This document shows positions 20,528-31,314 of a stretch of DNA of 64,000 nucleotides, one piece after another. This stretch comes from Triticum aestivum (lineage: Eukaryota > Streptophyta > Magnoliopsida > Poales > Poaceae), in contig NC_057801.1 of NCBI RefSeq assembly GCF_018294505.1, positions 433,974,741-434,038,740 on the forward strand. Reading direction: 5' to 3'. A program made the position numbers and the translations under genes. How positions within the stretch are numbered: the stretch's first letter is position 1; each line of letters starts with the position of its first letter. The notes beneath the pieces were generated by a model. The model searched no databases, was not told the origin of the DNA, and was given only the letters and a program-made list of their open reading frames with translations.

Positions 20528-20594
20528 TTTGAAACGCCTAAACCGATCCACAACTTAGCTAGGGTTTCAGGTGGTGTACAATCCCGCGCCCTAG

Positions 20595-20820
20595 CACTAC
20601 TAGGGAAAAGTCTAGCAGCAGCGCGGGTTCTAGGTATATCAGTAGTGCAGGATCCGGCGCTACTAATAAGGTGCTATAGCTAACCCGTAGCAGCAGCGTG
20701 CTGCGTGGAAGCTCGCTACTGCTAATAGCTCTAGCATGCTTTGCTTGGACGCGCTACTGCTACTGTCACACTGCTGCTAACTTTTCTCCATTCGCTATTG
20801 CTAATTTTAGTAGTTTTTGA
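20595..20820. repeat. CACTA left terminal inverted repeat and subterminal repeats
   Basis: CACTACTAGGGAAAAG starts the terminal repeat. It is followed by many short copies in both orientations of GCAGCAGCG, GCTACTGCTA and similar units, the usual transposase-binding subterminal region of CACTA elements. The three bases before it are TAG; no matching partner is seen in the window. Confidence 0.75.
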
Positions 20821-21163
20821 AAAAAAAATCTGCATATTTGTTTTGTATTTTAACAGGCTTTATACAAGAATCTTTAGCAGATACAAATGTCATCATGATA
20901 CACATACAAATGGCTCGGAGACCACAAATGTAATCATAGCATATACATACAAAATAGTCTCATCATAATTATCATCCAACACAAAGTGGTATCTCGTCAT
21001 CATCTCGAAAATAGTGATACATGCAAGTCTCGAATACTTGCAACTACAACGTCATCCATCTAAACAAAGGTATACGCGAGAAGAGCTATCACTATGAGTG
21101 AGAGCGGAACTATGCAGTACATGAGGCGGCGGTTACGAGTCCTCTCTCGCGCTAGCGTGAACC

Positions 21164-21321
21164 TCAAGTAACTAGCTTATCCTTCTTGTCTGCTTTTGAA
21201 GCCTTTATGGCTGCGCCCGAGACCCCATTCACTTGCGCTTGACACTTAGGCCACTCGTTGTACACCCTCGGAACCTTCCCTTTGTACACGACATAGCACA
21301 GCCATCTCACCATCAAGAAGC
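21164..21321 (-). CDS. CACTA exon with a viroplasmin/RNase H1 N-terminal-like motif
   Basis: A short frame on the minus strand is preceded by a CTAG-type acceptor at 21321-21324 and ends with TGA at 21164-21166. It reads 'CYVVYKGKVPRVYNEWPKCQ' and 'QVNGVSGA', the pattern of the caulimovirus viroplasmin domain (Pfam PF01693) found at the N-terminus of RNase H1 and in some plant transposon proteins. It is only about 50 codons, shorter than a full domain, and probably forms the last exon of the Ulp1-like CACTA gene. The function is unknown. It is probably not expressed, because the upstream exons are broken. Confidence 0.6.
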
Positions 21322-21580
21322 TAGGTACATGTTAGAGATGTATCTTCATCAAGAGGATGTACAATCATATGCAACAAAATATACTAGAGCAACACAAAAA
21401 AAAGAAAGGGTTAGCAACTAGATGCAACATACAGTAAGCAAACTAATTAACTAGAGGTACAAACTAACAAAGTAGCGTTACGCAAGTTCGGCAGGGACCA
21501 TGGACATCACAAAGTTTCGTTGCTACAGAAATTATACAAGTTCAACCGACACATATCATCATCATCGACATCGTAAATCA

Positions 21581-22955
21581 CTAGAAGTTCCATCCTTCCA
21601 TATCATCAAGGATGGACCCAAGCTTCTTGAACGGCGTGAGGTCATGACGTTGCATGCCTATGCGAGTTCGGACGTCCGCTCGCGATATAGGGCCGTGGTG
21701 GAACATCCCCTTCTCATCGACGACTTCTTTCATGATGATCGTCGCAATGTCCCTTTGGATGTGAAAGAAGTCATCTCTAATTTTATAATCCGCTTCTCCA
21801 TGACATTCTACCCACTTGTGGATATGATCATCATTTATGCTTGTCATGCGAAGCTTTTGGTGATCCGTGCTGAACTCAATCATGAGATGGACGATGTAGA
21901 ATCCATATTTCTTGCTTGGTTTTGGGACATGGATGCAGCAGAAGTTAGTTTTATGCACGAAACCCATCTTCTTGTTCCTTTGTTTTCTGATCTGCATGAG
22001 GCCACCTCTAATGCTGAAGCCTTGGAGAGTATCATCTAGAATATTCATTATGTGGGTGTAGTCCTTCTTCTCGTAGTCTCTGGAAGGGTCAAAATACACG
22101 GTGTGGGAGACTTGCGGGTAAAGAACGATAAGGACGGCGCGCCCGTTGTTGTAGGGAAAAGACACCTCAAATTATTCTCCATATGAGCGAGAAGGAATGA
22201 TTGAAATGTACAAAAGGGTTGTCCGGAACTGACTTACTTTGGATGATAAGGCAGGAGGACAATTCCCTGGTCCTTATTCTGTACCATGAAGTTTTGGAGG
22301 TAGTCCCTAGCAGTTTCACGCTCAAAGTCGCCGAGACTCAAGAAAGACTCATGCATGTAGTACGGATTCACCACACAGATTTGTGAGACTTCTTCTCTCT
22401 TCATGACGGAGCTCATATGTAGCGCAAAAAGGCGGACGATTGTAAAATCGAGCCGCCTTGTCAGAAACATCTCAAAGATAAGGTCAAACCGCAGGAAGAA
22501 CACCTCCGCGGGCCGTGTGTCGACATAGCACTTTCCCTCAGGCACACGAGCCGTGTATGTCGGATATCCTGGATCCTTCGAGGCTAGTAGGCTTTTCTCA
22601 GTCGACAACACATGGTCATGCAGTCTCCTGAGATCCCCTGATAGTGCCTCCAGCGGTTTCGGTGGTAGCATCGGCTCGCCCGTGAGATGGAACATGGCCG
22701 CACCTTTCACGGGTACAGGCTCTTCAGAATCCATCGTTTGTCTGCTATGTGCTCTGGCTTGTTTGGAGGCAGCTATCTTCCCCGATCTCTTCCTCTCCTT
22801 TTTCTTGGGCACACCTTCCAGACCCTTCCTTAACCCCTGCCCAAGTGTTGCCGGGCTAAGCACTGTACGACCCCCAGCTAGTTGAGCCTGTGTTGAGGCG
22901 GCATCTTCAGGCGTGCCCTGTGAGGATTTCATGAAGAGAGACTTCTTGCAATCCT
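21581..22955 (-). pseudogene. CACTA second gene, 3' exons: Ulp1 (C48) protease-like region
   Basis: Exons at 22234-22955 and about 21640-22165 encode the region around the Ulp1/C48 cysteine-protease fold seen in many plant CACTA proteins. The order is a Lys/Arg-rich segment, 'LDFTIVRLFALHMSSVM', 'GIVLLPYHPK', then 'VLIVLYPQVSHTVYFDPSRD'. The usual catalytic His before the 'VLIVL' strand is not visible, and the Cys-Gly-Tyr-Cys motif reads 'YGFYIVHLMIEF', so the site looks inactive. The aspartate in 'YFDPS' is present. The gene is cut at 22955/22956 by element A; its 5' part resumes at 38567. Confidence 0.7.
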
Positions 22956-23432
22956 TGCTACAACCTTGATAAAGGGGTTGTCAATCCCTTCACGGCCACT
23001 TGCGAAAGTGAGATCTGATAGAGATAATATGATAAGATAAATATATTTTTGGTATTTTATAATATAGATGCAGAAAATAAAGATGCAAATAAAAGTAGAC
23101 TGAAAGCTTATATGATAAAAGATAGACCCGGGGGCCATAGGTTTCACTAGAGGCTTCTCTCAAGATAGCATAAGTATTACGGTGGGTGAACAAATTACTG
23201 TCGAGCAATTGATAGAAAAGCGAATAATTATGAGATTATCTAGGCATGATCATGTATATAGGCATCACGTCCATGACAAGTAGACCGACTCCTGCCTGCA
23301 TCTACTACTATTACTCCACACATCGACAACTATCCAGCGTACATCTAGAGTATTAAGTTCATAAGAACAGACTAACGCATTAAGAAAGATGACATGATGT
23401 AGAGGGATAAACTCAAGCAATATGATATAAAC

Positions 23433-23437
23433 CCCAT
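23433..23437. repeat. TSD of element B, left copy (CCCAT)
   Basis: CCCAT precedes the LTR start TGTCGGTG and recurs at 31786-31790. The uninterrupted sequence in the partner LTR at about 37628-37636 has a single CCCAT, confirming the insertion point. Confidence 0.9.
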
Positions 23438-23909
23438 TGTCGGTGTCAAAACCAGCGGATCTCGGGTAGGGGGTCCCGAACTGTGCGTCTAGGCGGATGG
23501 TAACAGGAGACAAGGGACACGATGTTTTTACCCAGGTTCGGGCCCTCTCGATGGAGGTAAAACCCTACTCCTGCTTGATTAATATTGATGATATGGGTAG
23601 TACAAGAGTAGATCTACCATGAGATCGGAGTGGCTAAACCCTAGAAGCTAGCCTATGGTATGATTGTTGTTCTTCCTATGGACTAAAACTCTCCGGTTTA
23701 TATAGACACCGGAGAGGGCTAGGGTTATACAGAGTCGGTTACAATGGGAGGAGATCTTCATATCGTATCACCAAGCTTGCCTTCCATGCCAAGGAAAGTC
23801 CCATCCGGACACCGGACGGAGTCTTGAATCTTGTATCTTCATAGTCTGGGAGTCCGGCCAAAGGTCTTAGTCCGGCCATCCGGACACCCCCTAATCCAGG
23901 ACTCCCTCA
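23438..23909 (-). repeat. Element B 3' LTR
   Basis: It starts TGTCGGTGTCAAAACC and ends ACTCCCTCA. It contains a TATA-type TTATATAG inside a palindrome (23689-23716). The same LTR family recurs at 31315-31785 and 45731-46202. Confidence 0.93.
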
Positions 23910-23924
23910 GTAGCCCCTGAACCA
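23910..23924 (-). other. Element B polypurine tract
   Basis: The minus strand reads TGGTTCAGGGGCTAC immediately before the LTR. Element C has the same tract at 46203-46217. Confidence 0.7.
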
Positions 23925-24293
23925 GGCTTCAATGACGACGAGTCCAGCGCGCAAGTTGTCTTCGGCATTGCAAGGCGGGTAGTGTCCAGCTCTGCAAAAT
24001 AAGCTCCACATTCCACCGTAGAGAGAACAATATTTCTATCAATCGAATCTGCTGACGTATTCCGCGGCGTGACATCATGCCACGGCCAGACTTTTATTCA
24101 TTTTACCGTTCCACCTTAGCGCGTTTAGCGAGGCGGTTTCCTTGGCACGTCTTGTCAAAGCAGAGATTGTGTCCCCTTATTCCAGGATTCTCATCAATAC
24201 GGGCGTGGGTAACCCAACCGTGACTTAGGTATGACTCCCTAATTGAAAGCGAGTCTCAAACGGTTACGGGGAGGGCTCTTGGAATTCACCTCC

Positions 24294-24302
24294 TTGATAA
24301 AG
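24294..24302 (+). promoter_or_regulatory. Weak TATA-like box of the B antisense gene
   Basis: TTGATAAAG lies 112 bp before the ATG, in the place of the better TATA boxes of G1 (4047) and C (46634). It may be a decayed promoter. Confidence 0.4.
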
Positions 24303-24405
24303 GAACCAAGGCCCGGCTCCCTTCTTCTCAAACCAATCAAATCCGCACCTCGCTTCGAGTTCCAACACCCAAAGCTCTAGTTTTAGGCGCTTCGGACCTT
24401 CGAAG

Positions 24406-27289
24406 ATGTCCGGCTCCGACCTTCAAGGCCGGTGGATGCCTTCCTCCATTACGGAAGAAGATGTGCGAAAGCTAAGAGATGCCAGGTATCTAACCGGCGA
24501 AATCTCGCATAGACTGCCTACTCAAGGGCAAGCTGTTCCCGCTCCCCAGCCCGGTGAAAGCGTGGTGTTCGCATCTCCCTTCCTTCGGGGGCTAGGCTTC
24601 CCGATCGATCCCTTTGTGAGGGGGCCTATGTTTTACTACGGGCTAGAGTTCCACGACCTAGCTCCGGAGTCCATCCTCCAGATCTCATCATTCATTGTCG
24701 TGTGCGAGGCCTTCCTCCATATCACCCCTCACTTCGGATTGTGGCTAAAAACTTTCAAAGTGGAACCGAAAATGATCGAGGGGCAGCACGCTGAGTGCAG
24801 AGGGGCTATAATAAGCAAGATGGACAACGCTCCATGGCCCGAAGGCTCCTTTCAAGAGGAGCTCGGCTCATGGCAACGGGACTGGTTTTACATCACAGCC
24901 CCTAGGGGCACCACATGGGTGGCACCACCTACTTTTCGCTCGGGTCCCCCACCACGGCTGGCGTCATGGGTTAATGAAGGACTTATCTGGGGGCCGCCCA
25001 AAGACGTGCCCTTGCTGCAGGGCCGTATTCGAGATCTTCTAGAAAGAGATATCAATTTGACTGTAGTGGTGCAAGTCATGGTGATTCGCCGCACACTGCC
25101 CTGCAAACGTCGACCTCTCCGCCTGTGGGAGTTCAATCCGGAGGGACCACGAGTCCTACAACATTTCATGGGAATGACACCCATGGAGATGTACAAATTG
25201 TTCTTCGGATCACAAGCAAGGTGTCCGGATTTGTCCGAGGACGCAGGTCTGAGCTGCAATCGCCCGGATGCTAAAGTAAGTAGCCCCGTATTTGGATACA
25301 CCATCCATATTTTTATCAAATCTACCCTTTAGCAGAGTTGTCCTTTGAACAGGAATGGATGGCGAAGGCAAACCTTATCAGGTGTCCAGCCCCCCCTGCC
25401 CGAGACCGTGCCGAATCCCATGCTGACTAGCATGCTGGAGGCCGCGCTGTTGGCGGAAGGCGAAGGGGGGAACCAAGGAGCTACCGCCTCCACGAAGGAG
25501 GCCGTTAGGAAGGGATGAATCGAAAATTCTCCCGACCAGGGAAAGAAAAGGACTGCCTCCGAAGACCCGGAGGTGATAACCTCAAAACGGGGAAAGAAAT
25601 CTTCGTCAGAGGGTTCAGCACCGGAGAACGCCCCAGCCGAATCGCCCCCTAAAGGGGACCCGCTCTCCCCCGAGACGTAAGTGAAGGGAGGGGTTCCATA
25701 ATGAATCACACTCATGTTTTATTCCTGAGGAAAATAACCGAAACATTATCTTGCCGTTCGGATCTCAACCCTTCTCAGGAGAGCTCATCTTCAGGGGATC
25801 TTCGTCCAGAGATGATAGAGAGCGAAACGCCTCCCCTTGTTCCACCGTCTCACGAGGCTGGCGACCCCGAGGTATTGTCCCGGAGGGTTTTTTCAAGTCC
25901 GGACCCTGGAAAAGGTCGTCAGACTAGTCCGGCACCCTCTTGCGCGCCGGCGGAGGGGCTGAAGGATCTGCTTGGTAGGGTGTCCAACTCAGAAGAACAC
26001 CGTATGTTGATGGATACGGTGATTGGAAGGATTTCATCCACGGAAAGCGGATTGTACGAGGCTGCCAGGAGTTTACTAACAGGCTTTAAGGTACGTAAAA
26101 AGGTGTACCTTTTGGTAGAGCCGCATATTAAATGTGCCCTGTATGAATAGTAGCCCCTTAGACTCTGTGTGTCGTTACGGGTGACGGTGCACAGAGGATC
26201 ATAACCCCAGGTATAATATGTCGCCTATTCCATGAAGGTGGCTAGGCGTTCGGTGGCTAGCCGGACTAATGAATCTGCCGAACTAAAGTGGCAACTTGAC
26301 GTAGCAGATGCCGACATCGCGCTTGTAAATAAGCGGCTAGACGAGGCTCAAGGTATGTTGAAAAGACACCCAGTAATAGAAGCTTGATGCTCGGGCCTTA
26401 TATATATATAATTTATGTAGATGGTGCTGCTGTCGTGGAGAACCTTTGGGCGGAACTTGCCCGAGCCAAGGAGCAAGCAAGAAAAAGTGATGCGGCTGCC
26501 GTTAAAGCGGCTGAAGAGCTGAAAGCCGAACAAGCTGCTCACTGCCAGAGCAAGAAGGAAATAGCCGAGATGGCTATAAAATTGAAGGATGCTACCGACC
26601 GCTGTAAATTTCTTGAACAAGAATATAGGGCGGCTCAGAAGGACCGTGAAAAGATCACTGTCGAAGCCAAGGATACTCGCTCTGCCATGAGAGCGATGAA
26701 GGAGGAGCTGCGTCAGGCCGGAGATATCACGGCTGGAAAGCCTTATATGCTGCGGATGAAGTTCGGAGACCCCAAGTATGTTCCATTAGACCGGCAGTGG
26801 AGTGCGGAAATCGCATATCTGGATTTGGCAGCAAGTGCGGCGGACGCGACCGAACACTTCCGCAGCCGAGGTGACCATGAATTGGAAGAGCTTTTTTGGT
26901 CGCAGTACCACAATCCAGAACGCCCACTGTCAGTATCCGACCGTTTAGCCGCCTGGGCGGAGCTGAACAGGTTATCCGGACTCGCCATGAGGTATGTTGC
27001 GAGTCGTCTGTGGCCGAAGAAGCTGGAGCCGAAGAGTTATTTTGGCTTGGTGCAGTAGTTCCTTGGTTCGGTGCCGCATGCTGATGCAATGAAGAGGTCG
27101 GCGTGCATAGAGGGCGCACAGATCGCTCTTGCCCGTGTCAAAACATACTGGGCAGACATGAGGGCCAGTATTGTTGCGTCCCAGGATTCGGACGAAAGCC
27201 GAGTACCTGCCAAGCACTATTTTGAGGAAGTTCTTCCTGGCGCTCGTATAATAGAGTCGCAGTGCTCGAAGGATTTGTATATAACCTGA
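24406..27289 (+). pseudogene. B antisense extra ORF (Transposase_28-type), five or more exons, nearly readable
   Basis: Exon 1 (24406-25275) starts 'MSGSDLQGRWMPSSITEED' and holds the Transposase_28 core ('FVRGPMFYYGLEFHDLAPES', 'HFGLWLKTFKVEPKM'). A GTAAGT donor follows at 25276. Further exons are 25353-25677 (acidic, Ser/Lys-rich, GTAAGT donor), 25779-26092 (GTACGT donor), about 26211-26352 and about 26420-27289. The last has an Ala/Glu/Lys-rich coiled coil (26430-26720) and a conserved C-terminal helical region. Defects are a C-run frameshift near 25399, TGA near 25517 and TAG at 27056 where CAG fits. The protein's role is unknown. It runs opposite to gag, as in G1 and C. Confidence 0.78.
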
Positions 27290-28339
27290 AAGATGGCAGT
27301 CATTGGCTTCAGCCCCCACGCATAGAATGCGGGGGTGTTTGCAAAAAGGCGCCTTTTCACACTTAATCCAACATCTTGGTCCTACAAAGGAGGTGGTGGC
27401 GCGGCGAACTAGGCAACCAGACTATAATGCTTTATCACTTTCACTTAGCCATGGGAGTTTGACAGTGGGGCTACTGAATAGCCCCTAGGGGCACCGCGCT
27501 CGCCCGAATTCGAGGCGCGAGTGTGCCTGACGGGGAAGCGGCCCTTCGTTAATGCGGGGGAATCCTAAAGATTCCGAAAGTCATCGAGTGGTTGACTAGT
27601 CTCTCGCTATATCATGACAGTCAGTTTTCGGCTTTCTGTACTGAGGTGCTCACCTGGCCGAATCGGGGCACAATCGCAGTAGTTCTCCTGGTGCTGCATT
27701 AGCCGATATAACGGAACATAAGGTAGCAAAACACAGGAGCCGGGCAAACCCAACATTTGACCAAAGACATGATTCGGAGCTGATGCATATAGGGCCAAAC
27801 TCACGACGCCGAACACTCCCTAAGGTATTCGGTCTTTATGAAGACGGGCTGAAATAGAGCCCTTGGTAAAAAAGCCCTAGTGTCCAGGTATGTGCAAAAA
27901 TTCTGGCGTGGCCACATGCCAAGACGCCAGCCTCTTCCTCGGCTATAGAGAAAACCGGGGGATGTTATCAACAAGAGACAGTAAAAAAGGTTTACGCAGG
28001 GTCTTAATCTGAAAAGAATCCTTGAAACGGGTCCCTGTTGCACGTCTGCGCCTGTGTCTCCATTGTGCCGTATCCTGGACGGGTGTAGCATGATGTTCGT
28101 CTGCGAAAGAGAGGAACTTAGTAAAAAATAAGCGTGCGAGAAATATCGAAATAAATAAAATAGTTAGAGCAAGAGTTGGGCCGTATTGTCTCCGAGCGTG
28201 AGCACACGGAGCCCCTTGCACGGGGGTATGCGGCTATTAAGCATGTTGACGCCGGACTCGTCTAGCCGTGTCCGGGATAGTAGGGCTGGATTTGTGGGCG
28301 GCTGTCTAGGAAGCCGCACCCTTGCCCGTACTTTGGGGG
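27290..28339. other. Non-coding gap of element B between converging genes
   Basis: There is no supportable ORF. Near 27313-27335 there is a small inverted repeat, CCCCCACGCAT...ATGCGGGGG, just after the antisense gene, which could act in 3' end formation. Pol would be expected on the minus strand here in an autonomous relative. No tandem array like that of G1 is seen. Confidence 0.5.
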
Positions 28340-28684
28340 TCAATTTATGTTCCCCTGTAATGAAATGATGCCCTTTGGGCCGGGCATTTTGAGTGTAAGG
28401 GATGCGTAATGCGGTATTGCGTTAAAGCGAGCGAAAGCTTCACGTCCCAGTAGCGCTTGATAGCGACTTGCGAATGGGGCGATGTGGAATGTTAACTTTT
28501 CGCTTCGGAAGTTGTCGGGTGATCCGAACGTGACTTCTAACGTAAGGGAACCCATACTTGGGGTATCCGGGCCTAGCGTTACTCCTTGAAAGGAAGTGTT
28601 GCCGAGGTGGATTATAACTGGGTTTACCACGAGTTTGCAGACTGTGTCCTGATATAAGAGGTTCAAGTCGTTGCCGCCGTCCAA
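28340..28684 (-). pseudogene. B aspartic protease region
   Basis: This is the C-terminal retropepsin-like part of the polyprotein. It starts 'MDGGNDLNLLY' with an intact Asp-Gly-Gly active site, followed by 'YQALLGREAFARFNA' and 'LKMPGPKGIISLQG'. A stop separates it from Gag at 28691. It ends at 28340 and no RT follows, so the polyprotein is truncated after protease. Confidence 0.75.
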
Positions 28685-28690
28685 GGCAGT

Positions 28691-29926
28691 TCAGCCTGCG
28701 TTCTGGTCTCCTCTGGAGTAATCCTGACGATCGAAGGTGATTGGTTGTAACAACCAGTGGGGTTGCTCCTCCGGGGCTGGCTGTATGGCGCGTGTCTTCA
28801 TAGGTGTCGTTCTGCTCTTCCCTTTTGTCACATGAAGTAGATTTACTATCTTGAATTCTTGTGGGAACTTCTTTTGTTCTCCGGTGTTCTGCTTGTGGGG
28901 TGCATCGTCATCTTCTCTTGGTGTGTTGAGGCCCTTGTGTTCGGCGAGTTTGCCGGACTGCTTAAAGACCCAACAATCTCTGTGGGTATGGTTTGCGGGT
29001 CTCCCCAGAGTGCTGTGGATTTGACATATTTTGTCCAAAATTTTGTTGAGATTGGATAGCTCGTCCCTATCGTCTTTGGGGGGTGGCTTTTTCTGATTTT
29101 GCCGAGAGCTTTTGAATCCGGCATTTACTGCTGTACTCATCGGGCTGTTGTCCTTTGTCCGGCGTGGTTCTTTGTTACGGCGCTGCTTCCCATTCCCATC
29201 TCTGGGTTCGGACGTATTCGGGTCGCTGGTGCTGCTTCTTGCCAACCAGCTATCCTCTCCTGCACAAAAGCGGGTCATGAGGCTTGTTAACACGGCCATT
29301 GTTCGCGGCTTTTCTTGGCTGAGGTGTCTGGCGAGCCATTCGTCTCGGACGCTATGTTTGAAAGCTGCTAGGGCCTCTGCGTCCGGACAGTCGACTATCT
29401 GATTCTTTTTGATAAGGAATCTGTTCCAGAGCTTTCGGGCTGACTCTCCGGGCTGCTGAGTTATATGACTCATATCATCTGCATCCGGGGGTCGGACATA
29501 GGTCCCTTGAAAATTTGCTCGGAAAGCATCCTCAAGCGCTTCCCAACTTCCCATGGTATTTTCGGGAAGGCTTTTAAGCCAATGCCGGGCTGGCCCTTTG
29601 AGCTTAAGGGGTAAGTATTTTATGGCGTGGAGGTCGTCTCCTCTGGCCATGTGTATGTGGAGGATGTAGTCCTCGATCCAGACTCCAGGGTCTGTTGTTT
29701 CGTCGGATGCTTCTATGTTCACGGGCTTGAATCCGGCTGGGAATTCATGGTCCAGCACCTCATCGGTAAAACATAGGGGGTGTGCGGCGCCCCTGTATTT
29801 AGGCGTGCCGCGATGTTCGGGTATTTTTTGCATTGCATCACTCGCTGGAGCTTGCTTTCTTGGCCTATAGATGGATCTGGTTGGGCTAGTTTTTTGATGC
29901 GAATTCTTGGATGGATCGCGCGCCAT
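28691..29926 (-). CDS. B Gag (retrotrans_gag capsid and tail)
   Basis: A frame of 411 codons is open. A basic N-terminus is followed by the capsid core at about residues 60-200 ('DPGVWIEDYILHIHMARG', 'GPARHWLKSLPE', 'ESARKLWNRFLIKKNQ'), then a Lys/Asn-rich tail. A Cys/His motif ('THRDCWVFKQ') near residue 320 resembles the zinc region of Tat Gag. Gag coats the element RNA. It is preceded by two other frames (29969-30553 and 30566-31288) that probably belonged to the same polyprotein. Confidence 0.88.
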   Translation of the reverse strand: MARDPSKNSHQKTSPTRSIYRPRKQAPASDAMQKIPEHRGTPKYRGAAHPLCFTDEVLDHEFPAGFKPVNIEASDETTDPGVWIEDYILHIHMARGDDLHAIKYLPLKLKGPARHWLKSLPENTMGSWEALEDAFRANFQGTYVRPPDADDMSHITQQPGESARKLWNRFLIKKNQIVDCPDAEALAAFKHSVRDEWLARHLSQEKPRTMAVLTSLMTRFCAGEDSWLARSSTSDPNTSEPRDGNGKQRRNKEPRRTKDNSPMSTAVNAGFKSSRQNQKKPPPKDDRDELSNLNKILDKICQIHSTLGRPANHTHRDCWVFKQSGKLAEHKGLNTPREDDDAPHKQNTGEQKKFPQEFKIVNLLHVTKGKSRTTPMKTRAIQPAPEEQPHWLLQPITFDRQDYSRGDQNAG

Positions 29927-29968
29927 ATTGAGTGCGGCGTCCTTTGATGCGTGAGATTGATCGTAAGG

Positions 29969-31288
29969 TCATCTATCCGACCTTGTGGCTTCCTTATTTT
30001 TTGACTGTGGGGGCTTTATGTCCTCTTCATCAAATTCCGGTAGTAGTTTCTGCTTCGGATAGCTCTTTGTGTGGCGACTGCTGCCGTACTTGTGTGCAGT
30101 ATTGAGTACTTTGCCCCATCTGATCCTGAGTGCATCTTCCACTATCTTGAGCCTCTGCTTCTGCTTTCTCAGGCTACGTGCAGTGGCAACGAGCCTTTGG
30201 TAGAGGTTCTGATGTTCCAGCAATTTGTCTGGTGTGAGGTCGTCCAGGCTATTATCTTTCCCGGGGATTGGTTGTTCGGATTGTCCGCCCTGTTTGGACG
30301 GATGCTCAACGGCATGTTCGTCGTCCGTTGATTCACCCTGCTCTATGGCTGGGTCTTTGTTGAGGTGGGGCTTGGCCTTGCACTTACGCCGCCGCTCTGA
30401 TTGTTTTTCGGGGGAGCGATCCCTGGCCGCATCCTTTTGGTCCTCGTTGTCGTTTCTGTTGTGTGTGTCCACCATGCATACATCGTATGATGAGGTGGCT
30501 TTCCGGCGCCCTATAGGTGCTGGTTCCTGATCATCTCCTTTATCGGCGTCCATACCGTCGATATCTTAGGAGTCGAAATCGAGCATGTCGGTTAGATCGT
30601 CGATAGTGGCTATCAAGTGGGTGGTGGGTGGGGTTCGAACTTCATCGTCCACATCCCAGCCACCCCGACCGTAGTCCGGCCGGGGTTCTTTCGACAAAGA
30701 GAGAGACTTTAGTGAATTTAGGATATCGCCAAAGGGCGAGTGCTGAAAGACGTCCGCGGAGGTGAACTCCATGATCGGAGCCCAATCGGGTTCGAACAGA
30801 AGGGGTGCAGAATATTCAGAGTCCGGGATGGAGTCCGGCACCTTGGAGTCACGGGCCTTGCAAAGGACTAGGCTGGTACTCGGCTCTATCGCCGAAGAGA
30901 TTGCGACTCCTGTGGCGGCGTCCAACCGTCCGTCCCTGGCTAGCGCAGTCGGCTCTGAGCTAATGGTCGGAGTGAACACCTGAGCGGCACTCTGGGCGCT
31001 GTCCGGCGGCAAAGCTAGATCATGCCCATCGAGACAGTGCGGCGCGCCCGGTCGTGGCTCGAATCCGTCGAAAATCAAGTCCCCGTAGATGTCAGCCGTG
31101 TAGTTTAAGCTTCCAAACCTGACCTGATGGTCAGGGGCATAGCTTTCGATCTGCTCCAGATGGCCAAACGAGTTGGCCCGCAGTGCGAAGCTGCCGAATA
31201 CAAAGATCTGTCCGGGGAGAAAAGTCTCATCCCGGACCGCATCGCGATTGACGAGCGAAGAAGCCATCGGGCCTAAAGGCGACCACAC
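29969..31288 (-). pseudogene. B gag N-terminal region, two frames
   Basis: Frame 30566-31288 (240 codons) has an acidic C-terminal part ('DDEVRTPPTTHLIATIDDL'). Its upstream Met at 31266 ('MASSLVNRDAVRDETFLPG') is the best start and lies 48 bp after the PBS. Frame 29969-30553 starts 'MDADKGDDQEPAPIGRR' and holds a charged coiled coil ('LRKQKQRLKIVEDALRIRWG'). They are split by a stop at 30566-30568, and 29969 is separated from Gag by another stop. No known domain is recognised. In Tat elements such long N-terminal Gag extensions are common. Confidence 0.6.
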
Positions 31289-31294
31289 AGAGGA

Positions 31295-31314
31295 ACTCTC
31301 AATGAAAGCACCAA
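31295..31314 (-). other. Element B primer-binding region
   Basis: Next to the 5' LTR the minus strand reads TTGGTGCTTTCATTGAGAG, in PBS position. The primer tRNA was not assigned. Confidence 0.5.

Larger units (their letters stand above)
1758..20594 (-). mobile_element. LINE element L1, split by Gypsy element G1
   Basis: A plant L1-type element reads on the minus strand from a 5' end near 20594 to a nine-base T-run (poly-A) at 1758-1766. ORF1 lies at 18941-20527, and ORF2 at 16151-18944 continues at 1831-3079. The 13-kb G1 element (3080-16102) interrupts ORF2 and duplicates GGAGC. Reading across the G1 insertion, the RT C-terminal part on the right joins the zf-RVT and RNase H part on the left, so both halves are one element. 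The left end is the true 3' end. The 5' end is unclear because the CACTA terminus starts at 20595 and I see no matching TSD. Confidence 0.85.

Noticed and set aside
21500..22039. Plus-strand ORF of 179 codons
   Set aside because: Opposite strand of the Ulp1-like CACTA exon, which matches a known family.
26727..27119. Minus-strand ORFs opposite the B antisense gene
   Set aside because: Shadows; the plus-strand exon has coiled-coil character and splice sites.
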